A stretch of DNA of 64,000 nucleotides, from NCBI GenBank assembly GCA_020636005.1, contig JACJYR010000001.1, forward strand, positions 2,732,501-2,796,500. The letters run 5' to 3'. Below are positions 25,791 through 34,402 of this stretch, in pieces. A model generated the notes under the pieces. That model was given only the letters and a program-made list of their open reading frames with translations, searched no databases and was not told the origin of the DNA. The stretch comes from Lewinellaceae bacterium. GTDB lineage: Bacteria > Bacteroidota > Bacteroidia > Chitinophagales > Saprospiraceae. A program made the position numbers and the translations under genes. Every line of letters starts with the position of its first letter. Positions within the stretch are counted from its first letter, which is position 1.

Positions 25791-26096
25791 TCAAAACAGG
25801 GTAGGCTGCCTTGATTTTTTGATGTGCCCCTGCCACCCACTTGACTTGGTAGCATCGTCCAGCCACATCCCTACATACTTTTCCGGCCCGCCAAATGACT
25901 CCACTTCAGAGCTTGCTATAAAATGGGAACGGTAGCCCGTTTCTGTGACGGGCAATTTCTGGCGGCCCTGGTTGGCGATTTCCAGGTGCGCCAGGGGATG
26001 GCCGTAAATTTTCCGGATACTGCCGCTCCAGTCAGGGCCATAGGATATTTCCACCGTTATGCCCTGCCAGGTCAAAGTGAGGCTCTGTTTGGTCAT
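25791..26096 (-). CDS. hypothetical protein of mobile elements
   Basis: A 101-residue protein. The pattern LTWQGITVEISYGPDWS ... HLEIANQGRQKLPVTETGYRSHF is one I associate with small proteins on Bacteroidota and Proteobacteria plasmids, often near DNA-metabolism genes; no function is known to me. It follows the next gene upstream by about 100 bases on the same strand. Confidence 0.6.
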   Translation of the reverse strand: MTKQSLTLTWQGITVEISYGPDWSGSIRKIYGHPLAHLEIANQGRQKLPVTETGYRSHFIASSEVESFGGPEKYVGMWLDDATKSSGWQGHIKKSRQPTLF

Positions 26097-26197
26097 GGGG
26101 TTATGCTCCTGTTCAATACACTTGATAATATCTCATGTCCCGGCCACCCATTATTTCCAAGTAGATGGTCTGTGTACAGGGAACAGCCCGTTTAGTG

Positions 26198-26608
26198 TTA
26201 GGGTATATCCAGGTTAGGAAACGATAGGCCCCGTATTTCCCTTTCAGCACCTGCCATGACCTTTGCGTAAAGCCTTTCTTCGATAAAATAGGCGGCAGGG
26301 CCGTACTTACCTGCCCCATGTCCATCATTGATAAGGTAAATTTCCTGGTGGTGCCCTTCCATGAACAGTTGGCTTTCGGGAAAACTGACGGCAAGGTAAA
26401 CCTCCCCGTTTCCTGGCTCTTTCATCCCGGATACTTCCAAATAGTAGGGCAAGGTGACAAAATAGGCACTGTCCCCAAATTTGAGATAGGCGTTATGGTC
26501 TTCGGCAAGGTGGACGGCACCCCTGTTGCCCATGAAAAACTGGCACTCCGGCCACTCGACCACCACGAACCTGTCTTTTCCCTTTGCAATATTTTCATCC
26601 ATCTCCAA
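26198..26608 (-). CDS. hypothetical protein with internal repeat
   Basis: A 136-residue acidic protein. Two halves look alike (ECQFFMGNRGAVHL...AYFV and ESQLFMEGHHQEIYL...AYFI), suggesting an internal duplication of a small beta-type unit. No family recognised. It lies between the Dam-type methylase and the 25791-26096 gene on the same strand, likely one operon. Confidence 0.6.
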   Translation of the reverse strand: MEMDENIAKGKDRFVVVEWPECQFFMGNRGAVHLAEDHNAYLKFGDSAYFVTLPYYLEVSGMKEPGNGEVYLAVSFPESQLFMEGHHQEIYLINDGHGAGKYGPAAYFIEERLYAKVMAGAEREIRGLSFPNLDIP

Positions 26609-26632
26609 ATACCTGCATGATTGCCCTATTAA

Positions 26633-27235
26633 TTACAACGGTTTCAGTACGACCCCAATGGCGATGAAAACCTCTCTGAATTTTTCTATATCATTCCCTA
26701 AGTAGAAAAACGCATTCCCATGCGGCGGGCTGGGCTGCACGTTACCGTTGGCGTCAATAAAGCGGATGCGCTTGAAGGGTTCGCACCGCACGTACCGTTT
26801 GGAAAGTTCCACAAACCAGGACGAACCCACCGCCGGGCGGACGAGGATGACCGCCTGGGCGACCTTCCCCTTTTCAAATTCCCGGATGGCCTTTCCCGTC
26901 CAATGGGCGGTTTGCCTGCCGTAGGGCGGGTTGAGCCACAGCCGACCTTCCCAGGACTGGAACAGGCCGTCGGCCTTGACGGTATGATACCGCTTTGCCC
27001 CAATCCACCCCTGCGCCATTTCATTGCTGGCAGGGTCGAGGTCGATGCCGCCCATGACCCTTCTGGCAAGGTTCACGAACAACGGCGGCGTATAATGTTC
27101 GTCACTGAGCGAACTGGACAGGACGGCCCTCGTAACCTCCTTTTCCCGTTCCCGCCTTGCACATGTATCCGTGCAGTCATATTGCTGAGGTTCAGGTTCA
27201 CTGGGTTTTCGGGCAGCCATTTCAAATCCTTTCAT
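26633..27235 (-). CDS. phage-type DNA N6-adenine methyltransferase
   Basis: A 200-residue Dam-like methyltransferase of the phage family (PF05869 type). The catalytic NPPY is in LWLNPPYGRQTAHW; DLDPASNEMAQGWIGAKRYHT is the typical preceding block, and FKRIRFIDANGNVQPSPPHGNAFFYLG the typical end. It would methylate adenine in short sites. On a mobile element it may protect incoming DNA from restriction, which suits the ardC and ardA genes nearby. Start at 27235 or 27220 (MAARKP). Confidence 0.9.
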   Translation of the reverse strand: MKGFEMAARKPSEPEPQQYDCTDTCARREREKEVTRAVLSSSLSDEHYTPPLFVNLARRVMGGIDLDPASNEMAQGWIGAKRYHTVKADGLFQSWEGRLWLNPPYGRQTAHWTGKAIREFEKGKVAQAVILVRPAVGSSWFVELSKRYVRCEPFKRIRFIDANGNVQPSPPHGNAFFYLGNDIEKFREVFIAIGVVLKPL

Positions 27236-27832
27236 TGCATTTGCCGGGAATTTGCTCCCTTTTAACTGCCCTAACCTTCACAGCACTTTGATATTGGGGC
27301 CACGCACACCGGAGTTCACGGCCCGTAATGGGCACATATTATATTATGTATGAAGGCACCCTGAACCGGGGCGGTGACGTGGGTTCCCGGCACCGGCTTT
27401 TCTGTTCCATATCCTTGGGCAGCACCCCAATGGCGGCACAGGCCACCCTGCCCGCTCAATCCCCGCCATGCCAGTGCCGCCATGCCCGCCCCGGCAGCGG
27501 GGGCCGTCCACAAGGCCCCGCAACCGCAGCCGGGTTCTGACCGCCCGCATGGGAATACATGGCCCCTGGTTAGGTTCCGTGGGCGTGGCCACGCCTCCTC
27601 CCGCTATGGGTTAATCACGACAAAATTCTGGGGCATGCGCCCCCGGTTTCAATGCCGCCTTTGGGCTTTTGCCCTTTGGCCCCCTGACGGGGCTGCGGGG
27701 CAAAAAATTCCCCGGCCTGGCAAGGCCATGCCTCCTCGCGGGACAATTTTTTGCCCCTCCGGGCGTGAAACCGGGCGCTAATCCATGCCCCACATGAATT
27801 TTTGTCATTAACCAAAACGAAAGGAGACCAAC
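27236..27832. other. GC-rich intergenic region with dyad symmetry
   Basis: About 600 bases separate the divergent methylase and 27833 genes. Frames on both strands are low-complexity and unsupported. It holds the inverted repeat at 27697-27757 and the promoter region for the antirestriction genes. Confidence 0.5.
27697..27757. repeat. 13-bp inverted repeat with nested hairpin
   Basis: GGGGCAAAAAATT (27697-27709) and AATTTTTTGCCCC (27745-27757) are perfect arms. Inside lies a smaller hairpin GGCCTGGCAAGGCC. The arms begin with GGGGCAA, the same heptamer as the sites around the second att core. Candidate terminator, recombinase site or replication/transfer structure. Confidence 0.65.
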
Positions 27833-28069
27833 ATGACAACGCCAAAAACAGAGACCCAACCAAAGGCCGACAGCAACGGAAATGCGGGGAACAAGCCGGA
27901 CTACTACGTCCACGCCGTCGTCCCCCAGGGCCGGGGCACCCGCATCGGCGGCAGGCTCGGCGTCGTGTTCAACCACAAGAACGGGGAAGGCTTTACCATA
28001 TACCTGGATGCCAACCCTATTCCGGTCAATGGGCAGATAGAACTCGTTGCCTATGTTCCCAAGCCGTAA
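27833..28069 (+). CDS. hypothetical protein before ardC
   Basis: A 78-residue protein. The first 20 residues are polar and probably disordered; the rest (YYVHAVVPQGRGTRIGGRLGVVFNHKNGEGFTIYLDANPIP) looks like a small beta-barrel-type fold seen in plasmid proteins. A strong Shine-Dalgarno (GAAAGGAG, 27819-27826) precedes the ATG by six bases, unusual for Bacteroidota. It starts the ardC-ardA operon. Confidence 0.65.
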   Translation: MTTPKTETQPKADSNGNAGNKPDYYVHAVVPQGRGTRIGGRLGVVFNHKNGEGFTIYLDANPIPVNGQIELVAYVPKP

Positions 28070-28135
28070 CCCTCCGGGCCATGCCGGGCATACCGGCATG
28101 GCCTTTTTCTCAGAACATTATGCGAGGACTTCCCC

Positions 28136-29095
28136 ATGAAAACCGATGAAATCTACGACGAGGTGACCAAAACGATAACCGGGCTGCTGGAAGAGCACCA
28201 ACAAACTTGGGAGCGCCCCTGGATAGCCTTCGGCCTGGACAACGACCATGCCCGCAACCCCGTGACCGCCCAATACTACAGGGGTGTCAACCAATTTATC
28301 CTGAGCTGCAGGCTCCTTAAAAAGGGCTACCTCAAGAACATGTGGCTCACCTTCAACCAGATCAAACAGAAGGGCGGTGCCGTCAAAAAGGGCGAGAAGT
28401 CCACCACCGTCATTTTTTACAAGACCGCCTATGTGGACAGGGACAAGAACTACCACAGGCCCGCTGCGGTGGAAAAAATGGGCAGTGCCCAAATGGAGGC
28501 TCGGGGCATCACCGCAATCCCTGTCCTGCGCCTCTACCGGGTCTTCAATATCTTGCAGACAACAGGCCTCAATGAGGAGTGGTACGAAGCCGCCCCGCAT
28601 GAACCGCTGCGCCCCTTTGAAAAGGACGAGCAGGCGGAGGACCTTATCTGGTCAACGGGCGCAAAAATTGAAATCATCCAGTCTGACCGTGCCTTTTACG
28701 ACCGTGCCAGGGACAGGATAGTGATGCCCTTGCGGGAGCAGTTCACCGGGACAGAACCGTTCTATTCCGTTGCCCTCCACGAACTGGCCCACTGGACAGG
28801 CCACAAGTCCCGGCTGGACAGGGTGAAGGGCAAGAGTTTCGGCGACCCGGACTATGCCTTGGAAGAAATGGTTGCCGAACTGACGGGCGCATTCTGTTGT
28901 GCCGCCCTGGGGTTTTCAAAGACCATCACCAACAACGCCGCCTATATCGGCCACTGGCTTGGCATCCTAAAAAAAGACAACCGGGCCTTCATGAGGGCGG
29001 CGGCGCAGGCGCAAAAGGCCGCCGACTTTATCCTCGAATGCCGGGAAAGGCGGGCTGTTGAAGGAACAGGACAGTACACTTTTTTGAACTATTGA
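28136..29095 (+). CDS. ardC: ArdC-like antirestriction protein
   Basis: A 319-residue protein with the two-domain ArdC architecture: an N-terminal ssDNA-binding domain (residues about 1-135; NPVTAQYYRGVNQFIL, WLTFNQIKQKGGAVKKGEKSTTVIFYK) and a C-terminal zincin-like metallopeptidase domain with HELAHWTGH and the downstream acidic EEMVAELTGAF. ArdC proteins protect incoming single strands during conjugation and reduce restriction. Its place beside ardA, a methylase and a relaxase fits establishment of newly transferred DNA. Confidence 0.9.
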   Translation: MKTDEIYDEVTKTITGLLEEHQQTWERPWIAFGLDNDHARNPVTAQYYRGVNQFILSCRLLKKGYLKNMWLTFNQIKQKGGAVKKGEKSTTVIFYKTAYVDRDKNYHRPAAVEKMGSAQMEARGITAIPVLRLYRVFNILQTTGLNEEWYEAAPHEPLRPFEKDEQAEDLIWSTGAKIEIIQSDRAFYDRARDRIVMPLREQFTGTEPFYSVALHELAHWTGHKSRLDRVKGKSFGDPDYALEEMVAELTGAFCCAALGFSKTITNNAAYIGHWLGILKKDNRAFMRAAAQAQKAADFILECRERRAVEGTGQYTFLNY

Positions 29096-29120
29096 CGGCC
29101 ATTGAAAAAGGAGAAAACAG

Positions 29121-29615
29121 ATGCTTGAACTTTACGCCCAGCCCTACAATATCAATGCAACAGGCTATTATTTTGACACCGCCGACCGTTTTGACGAAAA
29201 GGCGGGAAATTGCTTTGACGCCTACGGGATGAAGGTCGAGGAATTTGAAATCCAGTTCATTGACGGGGACGCCATCAATGCGGAACTTTTCCGGGCATGG
29301 GGCGTCCACCAGGCAAACGTCCACCAGTTCCTGGAGGCTGCCAACGGATTAGATGAACATGAAAAACTGGCCCTTATTGCCATGGCCAGGTGTGGTTATA
29401 CCATTGACGGGCACATCAATACGGGGGACGTTGTGTTGCACTATTGCAATGATTTGAAAGAACTCGCCATGCAATTTATCGAGGACGGGCTGTACGGGGA
29501 ATTCCCGGAAAGCCTTTCCCATTACATTGATTACGATGCCATTGCCAGGGACTTGGGCATGGAATACAAAGAACTTTCCGTAGGCGGGCAGACCGTCATC
29601 TACCGGTGCCCCTGA
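29121..29615 (+). CDS. ardA: ArdA-like antirestriction protein
   Basis: A 164-residue DNA-mimic antirestriction protein, the normal ArdA length. It is very acidic and has the ArdA-like blocks YNINATGYYFDTADRFDEKAG, VEEFEIQFIDGD, ELFRAWGVHQANVHQFLEAAN and the C-terminal SHYIDYDAIARDLGMEY. ArdA mimics bent B-DNA and blocks type I restriction enzymes. A Shine-Dalgarno AAAAGGAG lies seven bases before the ATG. The gene is 25 bases after ardC. Confidence 0.85.
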   Translation: MLELYAQPYNINATGYYFDTADRFDEKAGNCFDAYGMKVEEFEIQFIDGDAINAELFRAWGVHQANVHQFLEAANGLDEHEKLALIAMARCGYTIDGHINTGDVVLHYCNDLKELAMQFIEDGLYGEFPESLSHYIDYDAIARDLGMEYKELSVGGQTVIYRCP

Positions 29616-29656
29616 AACTGGGGGCCTGGCAATCTTCCAATCTGATGCAAGGTGAG

Positions 29657-29748
29657 GCTTATTTTTCAAGCCTGTCAAGGGTATATGAACGGCCCCTTTC
29701 CCGCAACCGCCTGCCCCTGGCCGCCCTTGACAGGCTTGAAAAATAAGC
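29657..29748. repeat. 25-bp perfect inverted repeat, 42-nt spacer
   Basis: The arms 29657-29681 and 29724-29748 are perfectly complementary; the inner end reads TGTCAAGGG/CCCTTGACA. The spacer is 42 bases, GC-rich. A diverged relative with the same GTCAAGGG/CCCTTGAC ends and the same 42-base spacer is at 45964-46021. It lies after ardA between convergent genes, so it may be a terminator, but the arm length and the second copy suggest a mobile or transfer-related structure. Confidence 0.8.
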
Positions 29749-29807
29749 TCCTTGGGCGGCATAAGGTTGAAAGAAGGCCGGAAAAGTGAACATTTCACCG
29801 GAAAAGT

Positions 29808-30257
29808 TCAGCCCTTGTCAATCGGCCTGTCCTTTGCCATGTCCCTGGCATGGGCGTTGAACATTTGGGGCGGGGCATAGTTGCGCCGTGCATAATTGCC
29901 TGCCCTTTCGGCCACTGCGTCCCTGTCCCATTGATCCTGGTCCTTGTCCGCCCGCTGCAAATTTTCCAGGGTCTCACGGGGGTGGATTTCCGCACGGGCG
30001 CCCATACGGTAATAGTAGTTCCTCACCGCACGGTTTTCCGCCTTTTTCAAATTGGTGTCCACATATTCCTTCTTCATGTCCAAAACATCTTTGAGCTCTT
30101 TCCCGGTTTTGGCGACCGAGGCGTACCTGTCCAGTTTGTCCATGACCTCGTTGTGGGAATAGTTGCGGTGGGCCTTTGGCTGTTTATCGGAACCGCTTGC
30201 CTTTGTAAAACCGGGCTTGCTGGTCTTGCCGTCCAGCTTGCTGAATTTCGCTGCCAT
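29808..30257 (-). CDS. hypothetical basic protein
   Basis: A 149-residue charged protein of unknown family. The N-terminus is lysine-rich and disordered-looking; the middle is helical (NEVMDKLDRYASVAKTGKELKDVL, NRAVRNYYYRMGARAEIHPRETL). Its content suggests a nucleic-acid-binding role, but no motif proves it. It converges with ardA. Confidence 0.6.
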   Translation of the reverse strand: MAAKFSKLDGKTSKPGFTKASGSDKQPKAHRNYSHNEVMDKLDRYASVAKTGKELKDVLDMKKEYVDTNLKKAENRAVRNYYYRMGARAEIHPRETLENLQRADKDQDQWDRDAVAERAGNYARRNYAPPQMFNAHARDMAKDRPIDKG

Positions 30258-30322
30258 AATCCTTGAATTTTAAACGGTAATGAAATATAATGATCCTATC
30301 CTTTTGTTTTTGGGGGTTTGCG

Positions 30323-30655
30323 ATGGACTACGAAGGCTTGCCGAAATACCGTGCCCGTGCCGCCGAACTGGACGCCAGGGTAAGGGCGGACTATCCCCGC
30401 CATGCGGGGGAAGCCCGTTCCCTGATGAACCGCATCCTGCGCCGTACCGACAGGCAAAAATGGCTGGTCTTCAACGGGGAGGCCTGCGACCGGAAAATGG
30501 ATTTGGGCAGCCTGCACACCACGCACCGCTATGTCAGTTCGCTGCTTGAGTGCCGGGACAAAGGCCAGCCCGTCACGGGGCAGTACCTCGAATCCGCCGT
30601 CCGTGCCTGTCTGGGGCTGGGATTTGCCGCCATCCGTGGCGGCAGGGCGGATTAG
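30323..30655 (+). CDS. hypothetical protein
   Basis: A 110-residue, arginine-rich helical protein (LPKYRARAAELDARVRADYPRH, SLMNRILRRTDRQKW, YLESAVRACLGLGFAAI). The ATG at 30323 is chosen over 30290, whose extra residues look like a shadow of the upstream region. Unknown function. Confidence 0.55.
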   Translation: MDYEGLPKYRARAAELDARVRADYPRHAGEARSLMNRILRRTDRQKWLVFNGEACDRKMDLGSLHTTHRYVSSLLECRDKGQPVTGQYLESAVRACLGLGFAAIRGGRAD

Positions 30656-30659
30656 GGCC

Positions 30660-31073
30660 TTATGCCATCAAATCACCCTCAACGGTTATGCCAAACACAA
30701 ATACCTCCCCGTCCTCCGTGTCGACGCTGGATGCAGATTCTTTTATCCACAACACCTTTTCCTCGTTGAGGTGGTCGGCGAGCTTGTCCAGCCCCCGCCC
30801 TTTTACGGTGATTTCCAGATCGGCCGTTTTGATTTTCAAGTCCCTGTCCGGGTCATAAATAACCACGGGCAGATAGGCATAGGGAATGCTGATTACCCTG
30901 CCATCCCGAAAGAATAGTTTGAACCGCCGCACAAAGCGGTTGCCCCGTTCCAGCCCAAAGCATTCGGTTTTTTGTCCGCTTGGGTCAGGTTTGTTCAATT
31001 GAATATGGCGCTCAGGCTTTGTCCAGGACTGGTTCCTGAAGCTTGTCTGGAGTTTTTCTTGCTGTTCGGTCAT
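30660..31073 (-). CDS. hypothetical protein downstream of the relaxase
   Basis: A 137-residue protein without a recognised family. A beta-rich region with VRRFKLFFRDGRVISIPYAYLPVVIYDPDRDLKIKTADLEITVKG suggests a small barrel or sandwich. It overlaps the end of the relaxase gene by 62 bases in another frame and is probably translated from the same mRNA. Confidence 0.65.
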   Translation of the reverse strand: MTEQQEKLQTSFRNQSWTKPERHIQLNKPDPSGQKTECFGLERGNRFVRRFKLFFRDGRVISIPYAYLPVVIYDPDRDLKIKTADLEITVKGRGLDKLADHLNEEKVLWIKESASSVDTEDGEVFVFGITVEGDLMA

Positions 31074-33750
31074 AATCCATATCGTTTTTAACCAGGAAAT
31101 CGTAATAGTGCCGCCGCCTGTGCTGGCGTTCATAATGGCCTTTGGCTATTTCGTTGGCGCTGATGCGCTCCCCGCTCCTTGCCACAGCCGTTTTGAGGGC
31201 GTCCTTGTCGTCCGTATAGACCCGGACGGTCTCCCTGGCACGGCTGGCACTCACATAGAACTGCTTGTCGTTGCTCGCCCCATAGCTAAGGGCGGATTGG
31301 GCAATAAAAACATCCTGGCAGTCCTTCCCCTGCGCCGCATGGGAGGTCTGGACATGGCCGTAGTTTAAATTGGCGAAATTCTTACCGAGGGTCTTGCCAC
31401 CTGCCAGTTTGATATGCCCTTCATCGGTAAAACCTTTGACCAACATCCTTTGCCCGTTGTGCAGGCGTTTGCCCTCGATGCTCTTGCCGTTATGGGTTAT
31501 CCGTATAAGGTCGCCCTCGGCGAGTGTAAGTTTACCCCTTTGGAATACCTGGAAGCGGGAATGGGCCAGCATGGGGAGCGGCAGTTTTTTCTCCCCCGCT
31601 TTGGCGATATGGATTTTACCGTCCTTTGATTTTGACACCACTTCGTAGGGCTGCCCGGCCACATAGCCACCTCTGTAATTTTGGTGGAACTGGACAACCG
31701 TTCCGGGTTCGTACACGGCGGGGTCTTTCTTTTGGGCCTCGGTGAGGGACAGGTTCCTTTGGATGGTATAGGTCCTTTCTTCCTGGCCGATACGCCCACG
31801 CCCTTTCATTTTTTCCCGGATGGCCTCCGTAATCAGCCGCCCTTCCGCATGGGTCGGGGAAATCACCAGGGCGCTGCGCCCCGCTTCCACCGAGCGCACA
31901 TAATCCTCGGCTATTTTTTCGTGCCGTTCCTTCGTTTCTTCCACCTCGACGACCGCCCCCATCCTGTCCAGTTGGTTGAACCCCTGCCTTGCCCTGCCCC
32001 TTGCCAACAGGTCGATGGCCTTTTTGTAGTCGGGGTTGCCCCTTTGCCGCAGGTTTTCGTCCACATGGGCTATTTTCAGGCTGGCTTTTTCGGATAAATG
32101 ACGGAGGGCGTCGCCCGCCTCCGGGCTGGAGTGCTGGCGGGCATCGCCGGACAAAATGATCCTCGCATTTACTTTACGGGCCGTATCGAATATGCTGTTC
32201 ATGGTCTTGACACCCACAAGGCTCGCCTCGTCCACCAGGATGATCTGCCCGGCGGCCTGTTTTTGCATTTCCCCGTCCCTTAAAAACTTGGCAACCGTAT
32301 CGGCACCCTCGAAGCCCTTTTCCCGAAGGACGCCCCTACTGGCCCCACTTGATGGCGCTATGGCCACGACATGGCCGCCCCTTTGTTCCGCCGCCTCCTT
32401 TATCTCCACCAGCAGGGTGGACTTTCCCACCCCGGCAGCGCCCATGAGGACGGACACCCGGTCGGTCGAGTTCAGTATTTTGTGGATGGCCCTGCGCTGC
32501 TGGGCGTTCAGGAACCCACGTTGGATTTGATATGCAGGGTGGATGGGCCTGACGGTGTTCTTTCCCCCTGCGGCAAACTCTATCATCCGGTCTTCCGCCC
32601 GCACCATTTCCTTGGTGGTCAGGTAGGTCAGGTATCCGTCTTTGGCATACAGGATATTGCTGCGGGATTTGAGTTCATCCCGCACCTGTTTGGGTGTCAA
32701 TGCGCCATAGCCGAGGGTCAGCGCATGGGCCAGGAGTTTTTTCGCAGGGATGGCCGAATTGCGCTCCAAACAGTGTTCCAGCGAACGGTCGATGGCCCCT
32801 TTCGGGGTTATTGGGTTGGGTGGCTGTGCTACTTTCCCTTTGGCGGTCCTGATGGCATCCAGCTCTTTGGGGGTCAGGCGGGACAGCCATATTTTTTTCA
32901 GGTCGGCACCCGCATCCAGTTTCGATTTGTGCAGGCGGGTCTTTGCCCCAAGTTCACCCTTCTTTTTGGCGTCCGTCAGCCCCAGTTTTTTGGCCAGTTT
33001 TTCTATCTCCACCGTGCGGTTGGAGAACTTTTCAATTGCATTCCTCGAAACCCCTTTTATCTCGTACCTGTCCTTTGTGCGTTCTATTTGATAGCCCATG
33101 TCCTGCAGGGACTTGGACAAATGGCTGTGGTACACGGCCTCATAGTATTGGGCGACGGAGTGGACGACCGACCCCTCCAATGCCCGGAGTTGGCCGTTGT
33201 GCATGGTCACGTTGGGGGCGATGCAGTGGCTGTGCAGCATGGGGTCGGCACTGTACCTTGCATGGGGGTGGTTTTCCTCCTTTATAGGGCGTGCCGTAAA
33301 ATGGTCGAAGCGGGCATAGAGCATGTTGCCCGTTTTCTGGTAGGTGTTCTGCCCGTCCACTCTGACCTGCGTGTGCATGTCCTTCTCCACCGCCTCCATC
33401 GCTTTTTTGACGGCCAGCCTGTGGGCGTTGAGGATTTCCCTGTCGCCCGTCAGCGCCATCACGACCGAAATGCTCTTGGGGGCATTAAAACAATACTCTA
33501 TTGAGGTGCGGCGGCCTTCGGTTTCCCGCAGGCCCAACCGTTCCCCGGTCTTTGGGTTGATGTTGTGGGCAAAGGCGCTGAAATCCTTTTGGGACACCCG
33601 GCGGTCAAGCCCAAATTCGTCCACCAGTTTCCCGTGCCAGTACCCCGGCACGTTCTTCCCCTCCTCAAAGAAATAATCGTCCCTTGAAAGGGAGTTGGTG
33701 AAGTAGGACACCAGCCCTTCGACATTCTTGTTTATGTGGATACGCATCAT
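31012..33750 (-). CDS. MOBF relaxase-helicase (TraI/TrwC-like)
   Basis: A 912-residue conjugative relaxase. The N-terminal 300 residues are a TrwC relaxase domain with the start-proximal aromatic residues (VSYFTNSLSRDDYFFEEG), FNAPKSISV and the three-histidine metal site DPMLHSHCIAPN. The C-terminal part is a RecD2/TraI-type superfamily 1B helicase: Walker A MGAAGVGKSTLL, Walker B ILVDEASLVG, motif III LSGDARQHSSPEAGD, and the late TSHAAQGKDCQDVF block with YVSASRARETV. It nicks oriT, stays bound to the 5' end and unwinds the strand. MOBF relaxases are uncommon in Bacteroidota. Confidence 0.93.
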   Translation of the reverse strand: MMRIHINKNVEGLVSYFTNSLSRDDYFFEEGKNVPGYWHGKLVDEFGLDRRVSQKDFSAFAHNINPKTGERLGLRETEGRRTSIEYCFNAPKSISVVMALTGDREILNAHRLAVKKAMEAVEKDMHTQVRVDGQNTYQKTGNMLYARFDHFTARPIKEENHPHARYSADPMLHSHCIAPNVTMHNGQLRALEGSVVHSVAQYYEAVYHSHLSKSLQDMGYQIERTKDRYEIKGVSRNAIEKFSNRTVEIEKLAKKLGLTDAKKKGELGAKTRLHKSKLDAGADLKKIWLSRLTPKELDAIRTAKGKVAQPPNPITPKGAIDRSLEHCLERNSAIPAKKLLAHALTLGYGALTPKQVRDELKSRSNILYAKDGYLTYLTTKEMVRAEDRMIEFAAGGKNTVRPIHPAYQIQRGFLNAQQRRAIHKILNSTDRVSVLMGAAGVGKSTLLVEIKEAAEQRGGHVVAIAPSSGASRGVLREKGFEGADTVAKFLRDGEMQKQAAGQIILVDEASLVGVKTMNSIFDTARKVNARIILSGDARQHSSPEAGDALRHLSEKASLKIAHVDENLRQRGNPDYKKAIDLLARGRARQGFNQLDRMGAVVEVEETKERHEKIAEDYVRSVEAGRSALVISPTHAEGRLITEAIREKMKGRGRIGQEERTYTIQRNLSLTEAQKKDPAVYEPGTVVQFHQNYRGGYVAGQPYEVVSKSKDGKIHIAKAGEKKLPLPMLAHSRFQVFQRGKLTLAEGDLIRITHNGKSIEGKRLHNGQRMLVKGFTDEGHIKLAGGKTLGKNFANLNYGHVQTSHAAQGKDCQDVFIAQSALSYGASNDKQFYVSASRARETVRVYTDDKDALKTAVARSGERISANEIAKGHYERQHRRRHYYDFLVKNDMDYDRTARKTPDKLQEPVLDKA

Positions 33751-34402
33751 GGCAATCGGCCCTTTTTTAGGGTTTTAATTAATGCTATTTCTTTTGGGTG
33801 CCCCCACTTGCCAGTCCGCACGGTTGCCCCCACAGAGCAAAACCGGGCGGGCTGGCTTATGGTATGGGCAACCCGTTCGGCATATGGGGTTGGGTCAAAA
33901 TTTATGGGTTCTTGGGGCATGACTTTTCCTGTGGGATTTGCCCACCCCGCCACTGGCCGTGCGCCGGATTTTGCTTCCTGGGGGGCAACCCGGCGCACGT
34001 GTGGCGTGGATAAATCAATCAGCTTCCGTTCAAAAAACCGGGCGTGCCGCAAACCGCTGTGCTGATAATCGCCATTGGTGCAGCGGGGTTCATATGTACC
34101 ATATTGGCGGGGCCGTTGGGCAATGCAATAGGGGCCATTGGACCGTGAACCGGACAGGCGGCCAGTGAAAATCCACAAGCGCATGAACCCAAAATGACAC
34201 GCCATCAAGTGCAGGCCCGGAAGCAAAAAACAAACCCAAGGCAAAATGCAAGGGCCACCAGGAGCAGGCGCAAAAACGGTGCAGGGGAAGCATCGGCCCA
34301 CATCAAAAAAGCAACCATAGCAGAAAGCAAAAAAATCGTTACAGACATCACGTTCAACATGCCCCTTGAACTGGTTTTTTACTACGCCCATGCCCCTTCA
34401 TT
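33751..34402. other. intergenic region before relaxase, candidate oriT
   Basis: About 650 bases upstream of the relaxase. CGTGCGCCGG (33958-33967) and CCGGCGCACG (33990-33999) form a perfect 10-bp inverted repeat, followed directly by TGTGGCGTGG. GTGTGG resembles the nick region of F-type oriT, and the position before a MOBF gene is typical. A 70-codon plus-strand frame (34194-34406), rich in Arg and Lys, could be real but is not supported. Confidence 0.45.

Noticed and set aside
27236..27832. Several frames on both strands before 27833
   Set aside because: They overlap each other, are Gly/Pro/Arg-rich and have no motif; treated as noncoding.
32371..33504. A 377-codon plus-strand frame
   Set aside because: Antisense to the relaxase domain, in GC-rich sequence where long shadow frames are expected.
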